Made by a program: the position numbers and the translations under genes. This document shows positions 1 to 5,000 of a DNA stretch of 5,497 bases, one piece after another (the first letter of the stretch is position 1; each line of letters opens with the position of its first letter). Where the stretch lies: NCBI GenBank assembly GCA_030668545.1, contig DAOUTT010000162.1:1-5497 (forward strand), written 5' to 3'. Under the pieces are notes generated by a model. That model had not been told where the DNA came from. It saw only the letters and a program-made list of their open reading frames with translations, and ran no database searches. Source of the stretch: Anaerolineales bacterium. GTDB taxonomy: Bacteria; Chloroflexota; Anaerolineae; Anaerolineales; E44-bin32.

Positions 1-533
1 TCATCGTCCTTATCGAGATTCTGGATGCCGGCGGCGAGCATCTGCCTCTGCCCTCCAGGTCCGATGAGGGCAATTCCAATACCGGATCCATAGCGTTGGC
101 GAATTTTCTCTGCGGTTTGATAAACGCCCTCTCCGGCGAGGTCGTCGGCGGGCTCAAAACGACCACCCCGGGAGTCCAGAAGCAGGACATGCCAGAGATT
201 GTCCATGGGTGCGGCCTCGATAAGCAGCGCTTTGATACCGAGATGGGCCAGCATCAAGCCCGTTGTTCCACCGGCGTTGCTCTCCTTGACGCCGCCGGTG
301 AGTGGGCTCTTCCCACCTACCGAGATCCGATCGCAGGAGGAGAGGCGATGTCCCACAAGCAATCCCGGCGCAAAGATGAGTTTGTTGTGCGGACCTAACG
401 AATCGCACTCGGGCGGAACCTCGTCGAGAAGGACGCGCGCAATCATGCCGCGTCCGCCGAGACGCTCCCAGGCGGGAGGGGTCTGCTCTTGCCTCACAAC
501 CTGTCTTCTCATATCCGCTCGCCAGACCTGCAT
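1..533 (-). CDS. Aldehyde:ferredoxin oxidoreductase family protein, N-terminal part (cut by window edge)
   Basis: This frame is open from its start to the left edge and gives 177 residues of the AOR N-terminal domain. The family uses a tungsten or molybdenum bis-pterin cofactor plus a [4Fe-4S] cluster to oxidise aldehydes or related substrates in the cytoplasm, usually with ferredoxin. Visible family signatures are LGGRG (about 25-29), the DEVPPECDSLGP block (38-48), a KSPLTGGVKESNAGG block (75-89) and an IGPGGQ block (157-162) matching the usual IGPAGEN. R69 and N86 have the same spacing as the cofactor-contacting Arg and Asn known from the archaeal enzyme. The cluster cysteines would lie beyond the edge. 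The start is one of two adjacent ATGs (536 or 533). I chose 533 because the GGAGG core is then 5 bases away; M9 (512) is another option but has no close ribosome binding site. The substrate cannot be told. The family call is firm; the subfamily is open. Confidence 0.9.
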   Translation of the reverse strand, partial: MQVWRADMRRQVVRQEQTPPAWERLGGRGMIARVLLDEVPPECDSLGPHNKLIFAPGLLVGHRLSSCDRISVGGKSPLTGGVKESNAGGTTGLMLAHLGIKALLIEAAPMDNLWHVLLLDSRGGRFEPADDLAGEGVYQTAEKIRQRYGSGIGIALIGPGGQRQMLAAGIQNLDKDD

Positions 534-536
534 CAT

Positions 537-543
537 CACCTCC
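537..543 (-). promoter_or_regulatory. Ribosome binding site of the AOR-family gene
   Basis: On the minus strand GGAGGTG directly precedes the tandem ATGATG. The GGAGG core lies 2 bases from the first ATG and 5 from the second, which favours initiation at the second (533). It is the strongest Shine-Dalgarno sequence in the window. Confidence 0.75.
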
Positions 544-746
544 GCAATCTATAGTCTATTGTGTTCCAACCCGAGCGATTTCGCCAGTTGAAGGGACATG
601 CGACGGTGAGCAAAAGGAACTTGAGAAGACGACTGCCGCCGGTACAGAATGGGTATACCAAGTCTTACCTAAAAAGCTCTCCTCCAAATTATGTGGGGGA
701 CCATATGGATTTACGGTACCCTGCCCTACGACATTAATAAACCGCA

Positions 747-769
747 GGGACCGACCCGTGTGTCGGCCC
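747..769. repeat. Bulged inverted repeat (8-bp stem)
   Basis: GGG, a bulged A, then CCGAC pair with GTCGG and CCC around a 6-base loop (ccgtgt). The stem is GC-rich and stable on paper. Neither strand has a T-run after it, so a standard intrinsic terminator is unlikely. It lies in the long leader region of the AOR gene (minus strand), so an mRNA leader structure is possible. Function unknown. Confidence 0.45.
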
Positions 770-804
770 GCCTCCATCAAGCAATAAGTTCTCTGCCTTC
801 CACA

Positions 805-823
805 TGACTCACTTCTGGAGTCA
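805..823. repeat. Small inverted repeat TGACTC-N7-GAGTCA
   Basis: Perfect 6-bp arms (805-810 and 818-823) surround the loop acttctg. Its right arm overlaps the first three bases of the first copy of the direct repeat at 821-858, so it may be part of the same element. A degenerate version of the loop and right arm recurs 62 bases later (about 874-885). No T-run follows on either strand. Confidence 0.5.
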
Positions 824-858
824 GCAAGCTCTGCTTGCGGGCTGAAGCGAAGCTTCAG
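821..858. repeat. Palindromic repeat unit, copy 1 (two triloop hairpins)
   Basis: This unit starts TCAGCAAGCTC and contains two perfect triloop palindromes: GCAAGC-TCT-GCTTGC (824-838) and CTGAAGC-GAA-GCTTCAG (842-858), three bases apart. Aligned with copy 2 without gaps, 29 of 38 positions agree. The arrangement of two related short palindromes in opposite orientation resembles REP/BIME-type extragenic repeats; that comparison is an inference. It is non-coding and lies 3' of the minus-strand membrane protein gene. Confidence 0.7.
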
Positions 859-882
859 GATTTACAGAACCCGCTACTGAAC

Positions 883-920
883 TCAGCAAGCTCCGCTCAC
901 GATCGGAAGCAGAGCTTCCG
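883..920. repeat. Palindromic repeat unit, copy 2
   Basis: This copy lies exactly 62 bases after copy 1 and shares the first 11 bases (TCAGCAAGCTC). Its first palindrome has decayed (only AGC-TCC-GCT still pairs), but the second, CGGAAGC-AGA-GCTTCCG (904-920), is a perfect 7-bp stem with a triloop. Compared with copy 1, the second base pair of that stem changed from T-A to G-C on both arms, so pairing was kept. The weaker similarity extends about 10 bases to the left. Confidence 0.7.
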
Positions 921-1024
921 CACTCCACATAATTGAGAAGTGTTTGATGCAGCCCCGAGATCGTTCAAATGAAAGATCTTGAGTAAACAACTAGATTATG
1001 ACGGGAAAGGTATGCGCGATGAGG

Positions 1025-2038
1025 TCAAGCATCTGCAGGGTTTAGAGGAGTCCCGTTGAGGCTTTCAACTCGTTTCTCATCCCGCACCCTGCGTCGAACT
1101 CGCAGATTAAGTGCGAGGAGACCGACTGCAGCCGCCAGGCCAACGAGCGCCATTCCGGCCGGGTTGTCCGTCCGGTCGGCGTTGCTTTCAGCGAAGAAAG
1201 CGAGCAGGATGAAGAAAGACAGTGTACCCGTCGCGAGCGCTAGTCGGCCAACATCCGACCACGCTCCATCTCCAGAAGCCCAACGCAGGAGACGCAGTAC
1301 TCCAAGCGCAAGGATGATCAAGAACCCGATTGTTAACACAGGCGGAACACCCAGTTCGGGCAGCGCCCAACCACCGATGAAGTAAGCAATGATGGAGAGA
1401 AATCCGATTACTCCGATCCAAAGCGGACGCAAGCGTGGAGCCGGTTGGGGTGGTCTGAACCGCTTGGGCATCCGACGGGCCAGGAAGTATAGACCAACCG
1501 TGGCGATGACCGCGAACAGGTAGGGGATAAATGGATGGCGATAGGGGGCCATGGCGAGTGCGCCGAAAAGTACAACCGCCGCCAGGAGAATGGACAAGCC
1601 GATCACGCCGCGTCGGCTGGTCCAGGGCTCATCCCGCCGATCGGCGTACAGTATCTCCGTAAGCAGGATTGGAATGGCGATGCTCACCGTCGCATGGTAG
1701 AGTGTGAGGGAAACACTCCAGACCCAATTCACACCAGCTAAGCGACCGTATGTGCCCAGGATTCCGAGATCCATCCAATTCGGGTCGAAGAAGGATTTAA
1801 TCATTAACCCCTCCTCGATGATGCCGTAAGCTAAGCCGAGCGTGAGGATCGTTGGCCAACGCTTATCCCAACGCAGCGTGAGCTCGCGCGCCAGCACCGC
1901 TCCGCTTCCATAAAGCGCAGGGAGGATGAGGAGCATAAAGGGGTTGAAAAACTCCACCGGGGGAGCCGATCCGGAGAGCAGCTCACCGATCGCAGGTGCC
2001 AGGAAAAAGAGGAAGAGCGCAGGCGGGATTCGTCTCAC
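1025..2038 (-). CDS. Uncharacterised polytopic membrane protein (337 residues)
   Basis: I do not recognise a named family. The protein is strongly hydrophobic with about nine or ten predicted membrane segments, roughly at 5-22, 33-52, 62-80, 104-130, 144-164, 168-187, 205-226, 232-252, 265-283 and 293-312, and a charged, Arg-rich C-terminal tail (313-337), probably cytoplasmic. The most striking parts are polar or acidic residues in otherwise hydrophobic stretches: ARE (50-52), a GIIEEG motif (E75, E76) followed by SFFDPNW (82-88), VNWVW (103-107), H115 and E128. A Glu pair plus a later His faintly recalls CPBP intramembrane proteases, but the EExxxR pattern and motif spacing are not met, so that is only a thought. 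The start is GTG, supported by AAAGGA 8 bases upstream. It is divergent from the EamA exporter, with 127 bases between. That it is a real gene is near certain; its role is unknown. Confidence 0.88.
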   Translation of the reverse strand: MRRIPPALFLFFLAPAIGELLSGSAPPVEFFNPFMLLILPALYGSGAVLARELTLRWDKRWPTILTLGLAYGIIEEGLMIKSFFDPNWMDLGILGTYGRLAGVNWVWSVSLTLYHATVSIAIPILLTEILYADRRDEPWTSRRGVIGLSILLAAVVLFGALAMAPYRHPFIPYLFAVIATVGLYFLARRMPKRFRPPQPAPRLRPLWIGVIGFLSIIAYFIGGWALPELGVPPVLTIGFLIILALGVLRLLRWASGDGAWSDVGRLALATGTLSFFILLAFFAESNADRTDNPAGMALVGLAAAVGLLALNLRVRRRVRDEKRVESLNGTPLNPADA

Positions 2039-2046
2039 GATTTAAG

Positions 2047-2052
2047 TCCTTT
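2047..2052 (-). promoter_or_regulatory. Ribosome binding site supporting a GTG start
   Basis: On the minus strand AAAGGA lies 8 bases before the GTG at 2038. It decides the start of the membrane protein gene, because no ATG is available nearby and the N-terminus (MRRIPPALFLFFLAP) reads as a natural positively charged start of a first membrane segment. Confidence 0.65.
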
Positions 2053-2060
2053 GTATGTCT

Positions 2061-2080
2061 TTAATACCACTTCGTATTAA
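2061..2080. promoter_or_regulatory. Perfect inverted repeat, candidate operator in the divergent promoter region
   Basis: TTAATAC and GTATTAA form perfect 7-bp arms around the spacer CACTTC. The 20-bp size is typical of a dimeric helix-turn-helix repressor site. It lies 22 bases upstream of the membrane protein's GTG start and overlaps a possible minus-strand -10 (TATTAA, with TTGAGT as a -35 at a long 19-base spacing). It sits about 27 bases upstream of the proposed -35 of the EamA gene. It could equally be a stem-loop in the leader of the membrane protein mRNA. No regulator gene is in the window. Confidence 0.5.
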
Positions 2081-2106
2081 TAGGTACTCAACTAGCAGTA
2101 TAAATG

Positions 2107-2136
2107 TTGCAATTTTTAAGCGGATTGATTTATAAA
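2107..2136 (+). promoter_or_regulatory. Candidate sigma-70-type promoter of the EamA gene
   Basis: TTGCAA (2107-2112) and TATAAA (2131-2136) are spaced by 18 bases, or 17 if TTATAA at 2130-2135 is used. This would put the transcript start near 2143, giving a leader of about 23 bases with the AAGAGGA ribosome binding site (2147-2153). The surrounding sequence is A/T-rich compared with the genes. Both boxes match the consensus only in part. Confidence 0.45.
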
Positions 2137-2165
2137 AGGAACCCTGAAGAGGATTTATAAACGAC

Positions 2166-3053
2166 GTGAACACAGAATCAAGAGACAAGTTTCTCGCCTA
2201 TCTGGCGCTGTCTGTCGGGCTTATCGCCATAGGTTTTTCGGCGATTTTTGTGCGTCAAGCGGATGTCCCCGGTACTGTGGCCAGCTTCTACCGCATGGCA
2301 ATCCCTACCGTCATCTTTGCGGCTCCGGCCATTAAAAGACTCCGTGAGCGAAAGTGGTATGGACCGCCATTGTTTTGGGCTGTTATTGGCGGCTTGGCTT
2401 TCACGCTCGACATAGCTTTCTGGGCCTCAGGAGTGGTCCTCAGCGGGGCGACTATTCCAACGCTGCTGGCAAATACCGCTCCGGTGTGGGTTGGACTTGG
2501 AGCGCTGCTCTTCTTCCGCGAAGAGCTGCCAAGGAAGTTCTGGTTTGGATTGGCGATTGCATTTCTCGGAACCGCGCTGGTCTTGGGCCTGGAATCCTTG
2601 GGTGCTATTTCGTTCGATCTTGGTGCATTTTTGGGGTTGATAGCCGGCATATTCTATGCAGCGTATTTCCTGATCACACAAATCGGTCGTAAATCGTTGG
2701 ATGTGCTGTCTTATTTCTGGGTTTCAGGGGTGACCGCCACGGCCGCTCTCTTCATCTTTAATCTTCTCTTCAGCCAGCCCATGTGGGGCTTCACCCCCAA
2801 GACCTATTTCAATCTCCTGGCTCTCGGCTTGATCAGCCAGGGGTTGGGTGTGTTGGCGATAAATTTTGTACAAGGTCTCCTGCCGGCGACGATTGTCTCA
2901 ACAACTCTGCTCGGGCAACCCGTCGTGACAGCTCTGTTGGCGGGCCCTCTCCTGGGCGAAACGCTGCAGCCAGCGCAGATCGTTGGCGGGGCGGCGGTCT
3001 TGCTGGGTGTATTTATCGTCCACCGCAGCCGAGCTGGTAATCGACAAACCTGA
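2166..3053 (+). CDS. EamA/DMT-superfamily transporter (probable exporter)
   Basis: A 295-residue integral membrane protein with the normal length and two-fold repeat of the drug/metabolite transporter superfamily: two EamA domains (about 13-142 and 151-287) and about ten membrane segments. The N-terminal signature AIFVRQADVPGTVASFYRM (26-44) is typical. Both halves end in the family's pattern of a PV motif, a short hydrophobic run and an acidic residue: APVWVG to FFREE (105-120), and QPVVTALL to LLGE (251-265). Members export amino acids, metabolites or drugs across the cytoplasmic membrane; the substrate cannot be read from sequence. The start is GTG with AAGAGGA 12 bases upstream, somewhat long. 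It stands alone on the plus strand, divergent from the membrane protein gene and convergent with mutY (40-base gap). The family is certain; the function is only general. Confidence 0.93.
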   Translation: MNTESRDKFLAYLALSVGLIAIGFSAIFVRQADVPGTVASFYRMAIPTVIFAAPAIKRLRERKWYGPPLFWAVIGGLAFTLDIAFWASGVVLSGATIPTLLANTAPVWVGLGALLFFREELPRKFWFGLAIAFLGTALVLGLESLGAISFDLGAFLGLIAGIFYAAYFLITQIGRKSLDVLSYFWVSGVTATAALFIFNLLFSQPMWGFTPKTYFNLLALGLISQGLGVLAINFVQGLLPATIVSTTLLGQPVVTALLAGPLLGETLQPAQIVGGAAVLLGVFIVHRSRAGNRQT

Positions 3054-3063
3054 AATCTTATAG

Positions 3064-3084
3064 CCCCGAATTTGGTTTACGGGG
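3064..3084. terminator. Weak inverted repeat between convergent genes
   Basis: CCCCG (3064-3068) and CGGGG (3080-3084) can form a 5-bp GC stem with an 11-base loop between the ends of the EamA gene and mutY. Its position suits a bidirectional terminator, but neither strand shows a U-run after the stem, so the call is weak. Confidence 0.25.
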
Positions 3085-3093
3085 AAACGGGTA

Positions 3094-4167
3094 TCAGGGA
3101 CTGTGGTCGTCGGCCATGAGAAGATTGGCGATCAACCGGTCGACCTTTCCCATCGGATAACTCCCCAGGTCGGGCAGCGCAGCCCAGCATAGTTGATCAT
3201 GATCCAGCGCTTGTGGCTCTCCGGATAGAATCAGGCATTGAAAAGCATGGACGTTGACTTTGAAATGGGTGTAGGCATGAGGGAAAATCCCCAATAGATC
3301 CCCGACCTGAACATCCACGCCTAATTCCTCCTGAATCTCTCGCCGCATGCAAGCCTCCATGCTCTCGCCAGGATCCTGTTTCCCCCCAGGAAATTCCCAT
3401 AAACCGCCAAGAAGTTTTCCTTCGGGTCTGCGGCCGATAAGAACCGTATCTGCCCGTTGAATCACGGCCGCCGAAACATGATAGAGGGGAACTCGTACGC
3501 CAGGCCTGGGGATGGGCCTTTCGAGCTGGGTGCCGCAAGCGTAGGCGAGGCAGTCCTGCATGAGTGGACATAAACCGCACTGAGGTTTACGTGGTGTGCA
3601 AATCGTTGCCCCCAAATCCATCAGCGCTTGATTGAACTCCCCGGCTTGCCCAGATGGCATCGCTTTATCAGCCCACTCGTGAATATGGAGTTCGCCCTGC
3701 CGCCGGCGCGGGTCGACCTCCAGATCGATGAGCCTGGCGATGACGCGCCGCAAGTTACCATCTAATGCTAGAACGTCGACATTGAAGGCCAATGCGGCGA
3801 TGGCTGCAGCGGTGTAGGCGCCCACTCCCGGCAAGCGCTCGAGGTCAGCAACCTGGTCAGGGATAGCAGCGTGGAATTCATCCAGGATCATGTGAGCAGC
3901 TTTGCGCAGATTATGGGCGCGCCGGTAGTAGCCAAGGCCTTCCCAAAGGGAGAGCACATCATCGGCAGTGGCACGGGCCAGGGTTTGGATATTCGGAAAT
4001 TGTTCCATCCAGCGCGTATAGTAAGGGATGACTGTCTCTACACGAGTCTGCTGCAGCATGACCTCTGAGATCCATATAGCGTAGGGATCTTTGGATCGAC
4101 GCCAGGGGAGGTCGCGGCCATGAACACGGTACCAACCGAGAAGTTTTTCTTGTAGCGTTGCGTTCAT
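3094..4167 (-). CDS. mutY: Adenine DNA glycosylase MutY with C-terminal Nudix domain
   Basis: This 357-residue protein removes adenine mispaired with 8-oxoguanine in base excision repair. The N-terminal glycosylase domain shows the catalytic Glu in WISEVMLQQT (E35), the helix-hairpin-helix LPGVGAYTAAA (112-122), catalytic Asp D136 in LDGNLRR, and the [4Fe-4S] ligands C190, C197, C200 and C206 (C-x6-C-x2-C-x5-C). The C-terminal half (about 227-350) is the MutT-like domain that reads 8-oxoG; YTH (299-301) sits where the F-S/T-H loop is expected. Unusually, the Nudix box is complete: G262, E268, R276-E277, E280-E281 and G283. The frame is open to 4383, but the extension would overlap the divergent methyltransferase gene and has no MutY-like sequence. 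MNATLQEKLLGWY is the normal MutY N-terminus. No Shine-Dalgarno precedes this ATG, which fits a leaderless transcript. Confidence 0.96.
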   Translation of the reverse strand: MNATLQEKLLGWYRVHGRDLPWRRSKDPYAIWISEVMLQQTRVETVIPYYTRWMEQFPNIQTLARATADDVLSLWEGLGYYRRAHNLRKAAHMILDEFHAAIPDQVADLERLPGVGAYTAAAIAALAFNVDVLALDGNLRRVIARLIDLEVDPRRRQGELHIHEWADKAMPSGQAGEFNQALMDLGATICTPRKPQCGLCPLMQDCLAYACGTQLERPIPRPGVRVPLYHVSAAVIQRADTVLIGRRPEGKLLGGLWEFPGGKQDPGESMEACMRREIQEELGVDVQVGDLLGIFPHAYTHFKVNVHAFQCLILSGEPQALDHDQLCWAALPDLGSYPMGKVDRLIANLLMADDHSP

Positions 4168-4174
4168 GCGCCGA

Positions 4175-4204
4175 ATTGTACAGGTCTGATGGGCCAGGGG
4201 ACAA
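4175..4204 (-). promoter_or_regulatory. Candidate mutY promoter, leaderless transcript
   Basis: On the minus strand TTGTCC (4204-4199) and TACAAT (4180-4175) are separated by 18 bases. The -10 box ends 7 bases before the mutY ATG, so transcription would begin at or within a base or two of the start codon. Together with the lack of a Shine-Dalgarno sequence this suggests a leaderless mRNA. Confidence 0.5.
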
Positions 4205-4207
4205 GGG

Positions 4208-4213
4208 TATAAT
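4208..4213 (+). promoter_or_regulatory. Candidate -10 box of the O-methyltransferase gene
   Basis: A perfect TATAAT lies 97 bases before the ATG at 4311 in the divergent region. No good -35 is present 16-18 bases upstream (the sequence there is TCTGAT-like), so it may need an activator. It would give a leader of about 90 bases. It lies immediately beside the proposed mutY -35 (4199-4204), so the two polymerases would compete. Confidence 0.4.
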
Positions 4214-4310
4214 GCCGTCCGCTGTATGTGTTGTGCCCTATCTGGCGGTTCGCTTAGGCGATTATTCAAAACCACCCAGGACATGAGCGGCGGAACCAGG
4301 AGTTGTTTAT

Positions 4311-4955
4311 ATGCCAACGTATGATGATGCTCTCGAAGAATACCTGCGAGAAACCTTCGCGATTGAAGACGATGTATTGACAACTATTCGTGAGAACATC
4401 GCCGCTCGCGGGCTTCCACACATTTCTATCAACCCGGAGGATGGACGCTTCCTCGAATTCATCGTGGCAGCATCCGGGGCGCGCCTGGCGTTGGAGATCG
4501 GAACGCTAGGCGGTTATAGCGGGACGTGGATCGCAAGAGGGCTGTCCGACGATGGCCGCTTGATCACGATCGAGGTGAATCCTGAACATGCCTCGGTCGC
4601 GGCTAGCAATTTTCGACTTGCAGGGCTTGCAGAGCGTGTGGATATTCGCGTGGGCGACGCCCACCAACTGCTGCCCGAATTGAAAACAGAGGGGCCATTT
4701 GATTTTATATTCATCGATGCCGAAAAAATGGGCTACCCGGCGTATCTGGAATGGGCGCTTGAGAACCTTCAACCGGGCGGTATCGTCGCTGGGCACAACG
4801 CTTTCGGGCATGGTGCTATTGTCGATGCCGCGGACACACGTGAGCGAACCGAAGCGCTGCGGGCGTTCAACCGCCGCCTTGCCGAAGATCCGCTAATGGT
4901 CAGCTTGATATTCCCTGCCGGGGATGGGATGGCAGTTGCGGTAAGAAGAAAGTAG
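4311..4955 (+). CDS. Class I SAM-dependent O-methyltransferase (caffeoyl-CoA/catechol OMT-like)
   Basis: A 214-residue cytoplasmic protein of the usual length for the bacterial caffeoyl-CoA O-methyltransferase-like family (Methyltransf_3). The SAM-binding motif I is LALEIGTLGGYSG (59-71). IEVNPE (87-92) supplies the acidic residue expected to hold the SAM ribose, and GDA (115-117) is the next conserved turn. FIDAEKMGYPAYL (134-146) carries the first metal-ligand Asp (D136) and Lys (K139), and the end DPLMVSLIFPAGDGMAVAVRR (193-213) is typical. The second metal motif is usually DN; here it reads HN (H162, N163) in AGHNAFGHG, a departure noted under findings. The start ATG has AGGAG (4298-4302) 8 bases upstream. 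The gene is divergent from mutY and convergent with the sortase gene. Substrate unknown; a small hydroxylated aromatic or polyketide-like acceptor is possible. Confidence 0.92.
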   Translation: MPTYDDALEEYLRETFAIEDDVLTTIRENIAARGLPHISINPEDGRFLEFIVAASGARLALEIGTLGGYSGTWIARGLSDDGRLITIEVNPEHASVAASNFRLAGLAERVDIRVGDAHQLLPELKTEGPFDFIFIDAEKMGYPAYLEWALENLQPGGIVAGHNAFGHGAIVDAADTRERTEALRAFNRRLAEDPLMVSLIFPAGDGMAVAVRRK

Positions 4956-5000
4956 GGCAACACTCTTCTTCTCCGCTGAAAACCATAGACCCGATTTTGT

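Larger units (their letters stand above)
537..1024. other. 488-base gene-free region with stem-loops and repeats
   Basis: No reading frame here looks like a protein gene. The longest is a 74-codon minus-strand frame (556-780) starting at TTG, with no recognisable motif and low-complexity composition. The region must hold the AOR leader and promoter (leftward) and the 3' flank of the membrane protein gene. I could not find a clean promoter for AOR: CACAAT or TATAGA close upstream are weak -10 candidates without a good -35. Present are the bulged hairpin at 747-769, three perfect short palindromes (GGTATACC 652-659, CCATATGG 701-708, GGTACC 715-720), and the cluster of palindromes at 805-920 listed separately. 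No tRNA or known riboswitch fold was recognised. Confidence 0.6.

Noticed and set aside
96..591. Open frames of 84-130 codons over the left end
   Set aside because: They are shadows of the minus-strand AOR-family frame, whose protein sequence is clearly recognisable.
556..780. 74-codon minus-strand open frame upstream of the AOR gene
   Set aside because: TTG start, no recognisable domain, Ser/Gly/Val-rich composition and it crosses the bulged hairpin. Chance is the simplest explanation.
821..920. CRISPR array
   Set aside because: Only two diverged copies (29 of 38 identical), each mostly palindrome, with a single 24-base gap and no cas gene nearby.
805..920. Intrinsic terminator of the minus-strand membrane protein gene
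   Set aside because: The hairpins lie more than 100 bases past the stop codon and none is followed by a U-run on the minus strand.
1056..1385. 109-codon plus-strand frame opposite the membrane protein gene
   Set aside because: Antisense shadow; extremely Arg/Ser/Pro-rich as expected from the complement of a hydrophobic coding sequence.
3197..3580. 127-codon minus-strand frame inside mutY
   Set aside because: Out-of-frame shadow of the Nudix half of MutY; Arg/Ser/Gly-rich with no motif.
4168..4383. Upstream extension of the mutY reading frame by 72 codons
   Set aside because: It would overlap the divergent methyltransferase start, contains no MutY-like sequence, and covers the candidate promoters. 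The internal ATG at 4167 matches the family N-terminus.
4944..4972. AGAAGAA / TTCTTCT inverted repeat at the end of the methyltransferase gene as a terminator
   Set aside because: The 7-bp stem is A/T-rich with a 15-base loop, overlaps the stop codon, and no T-run follows.
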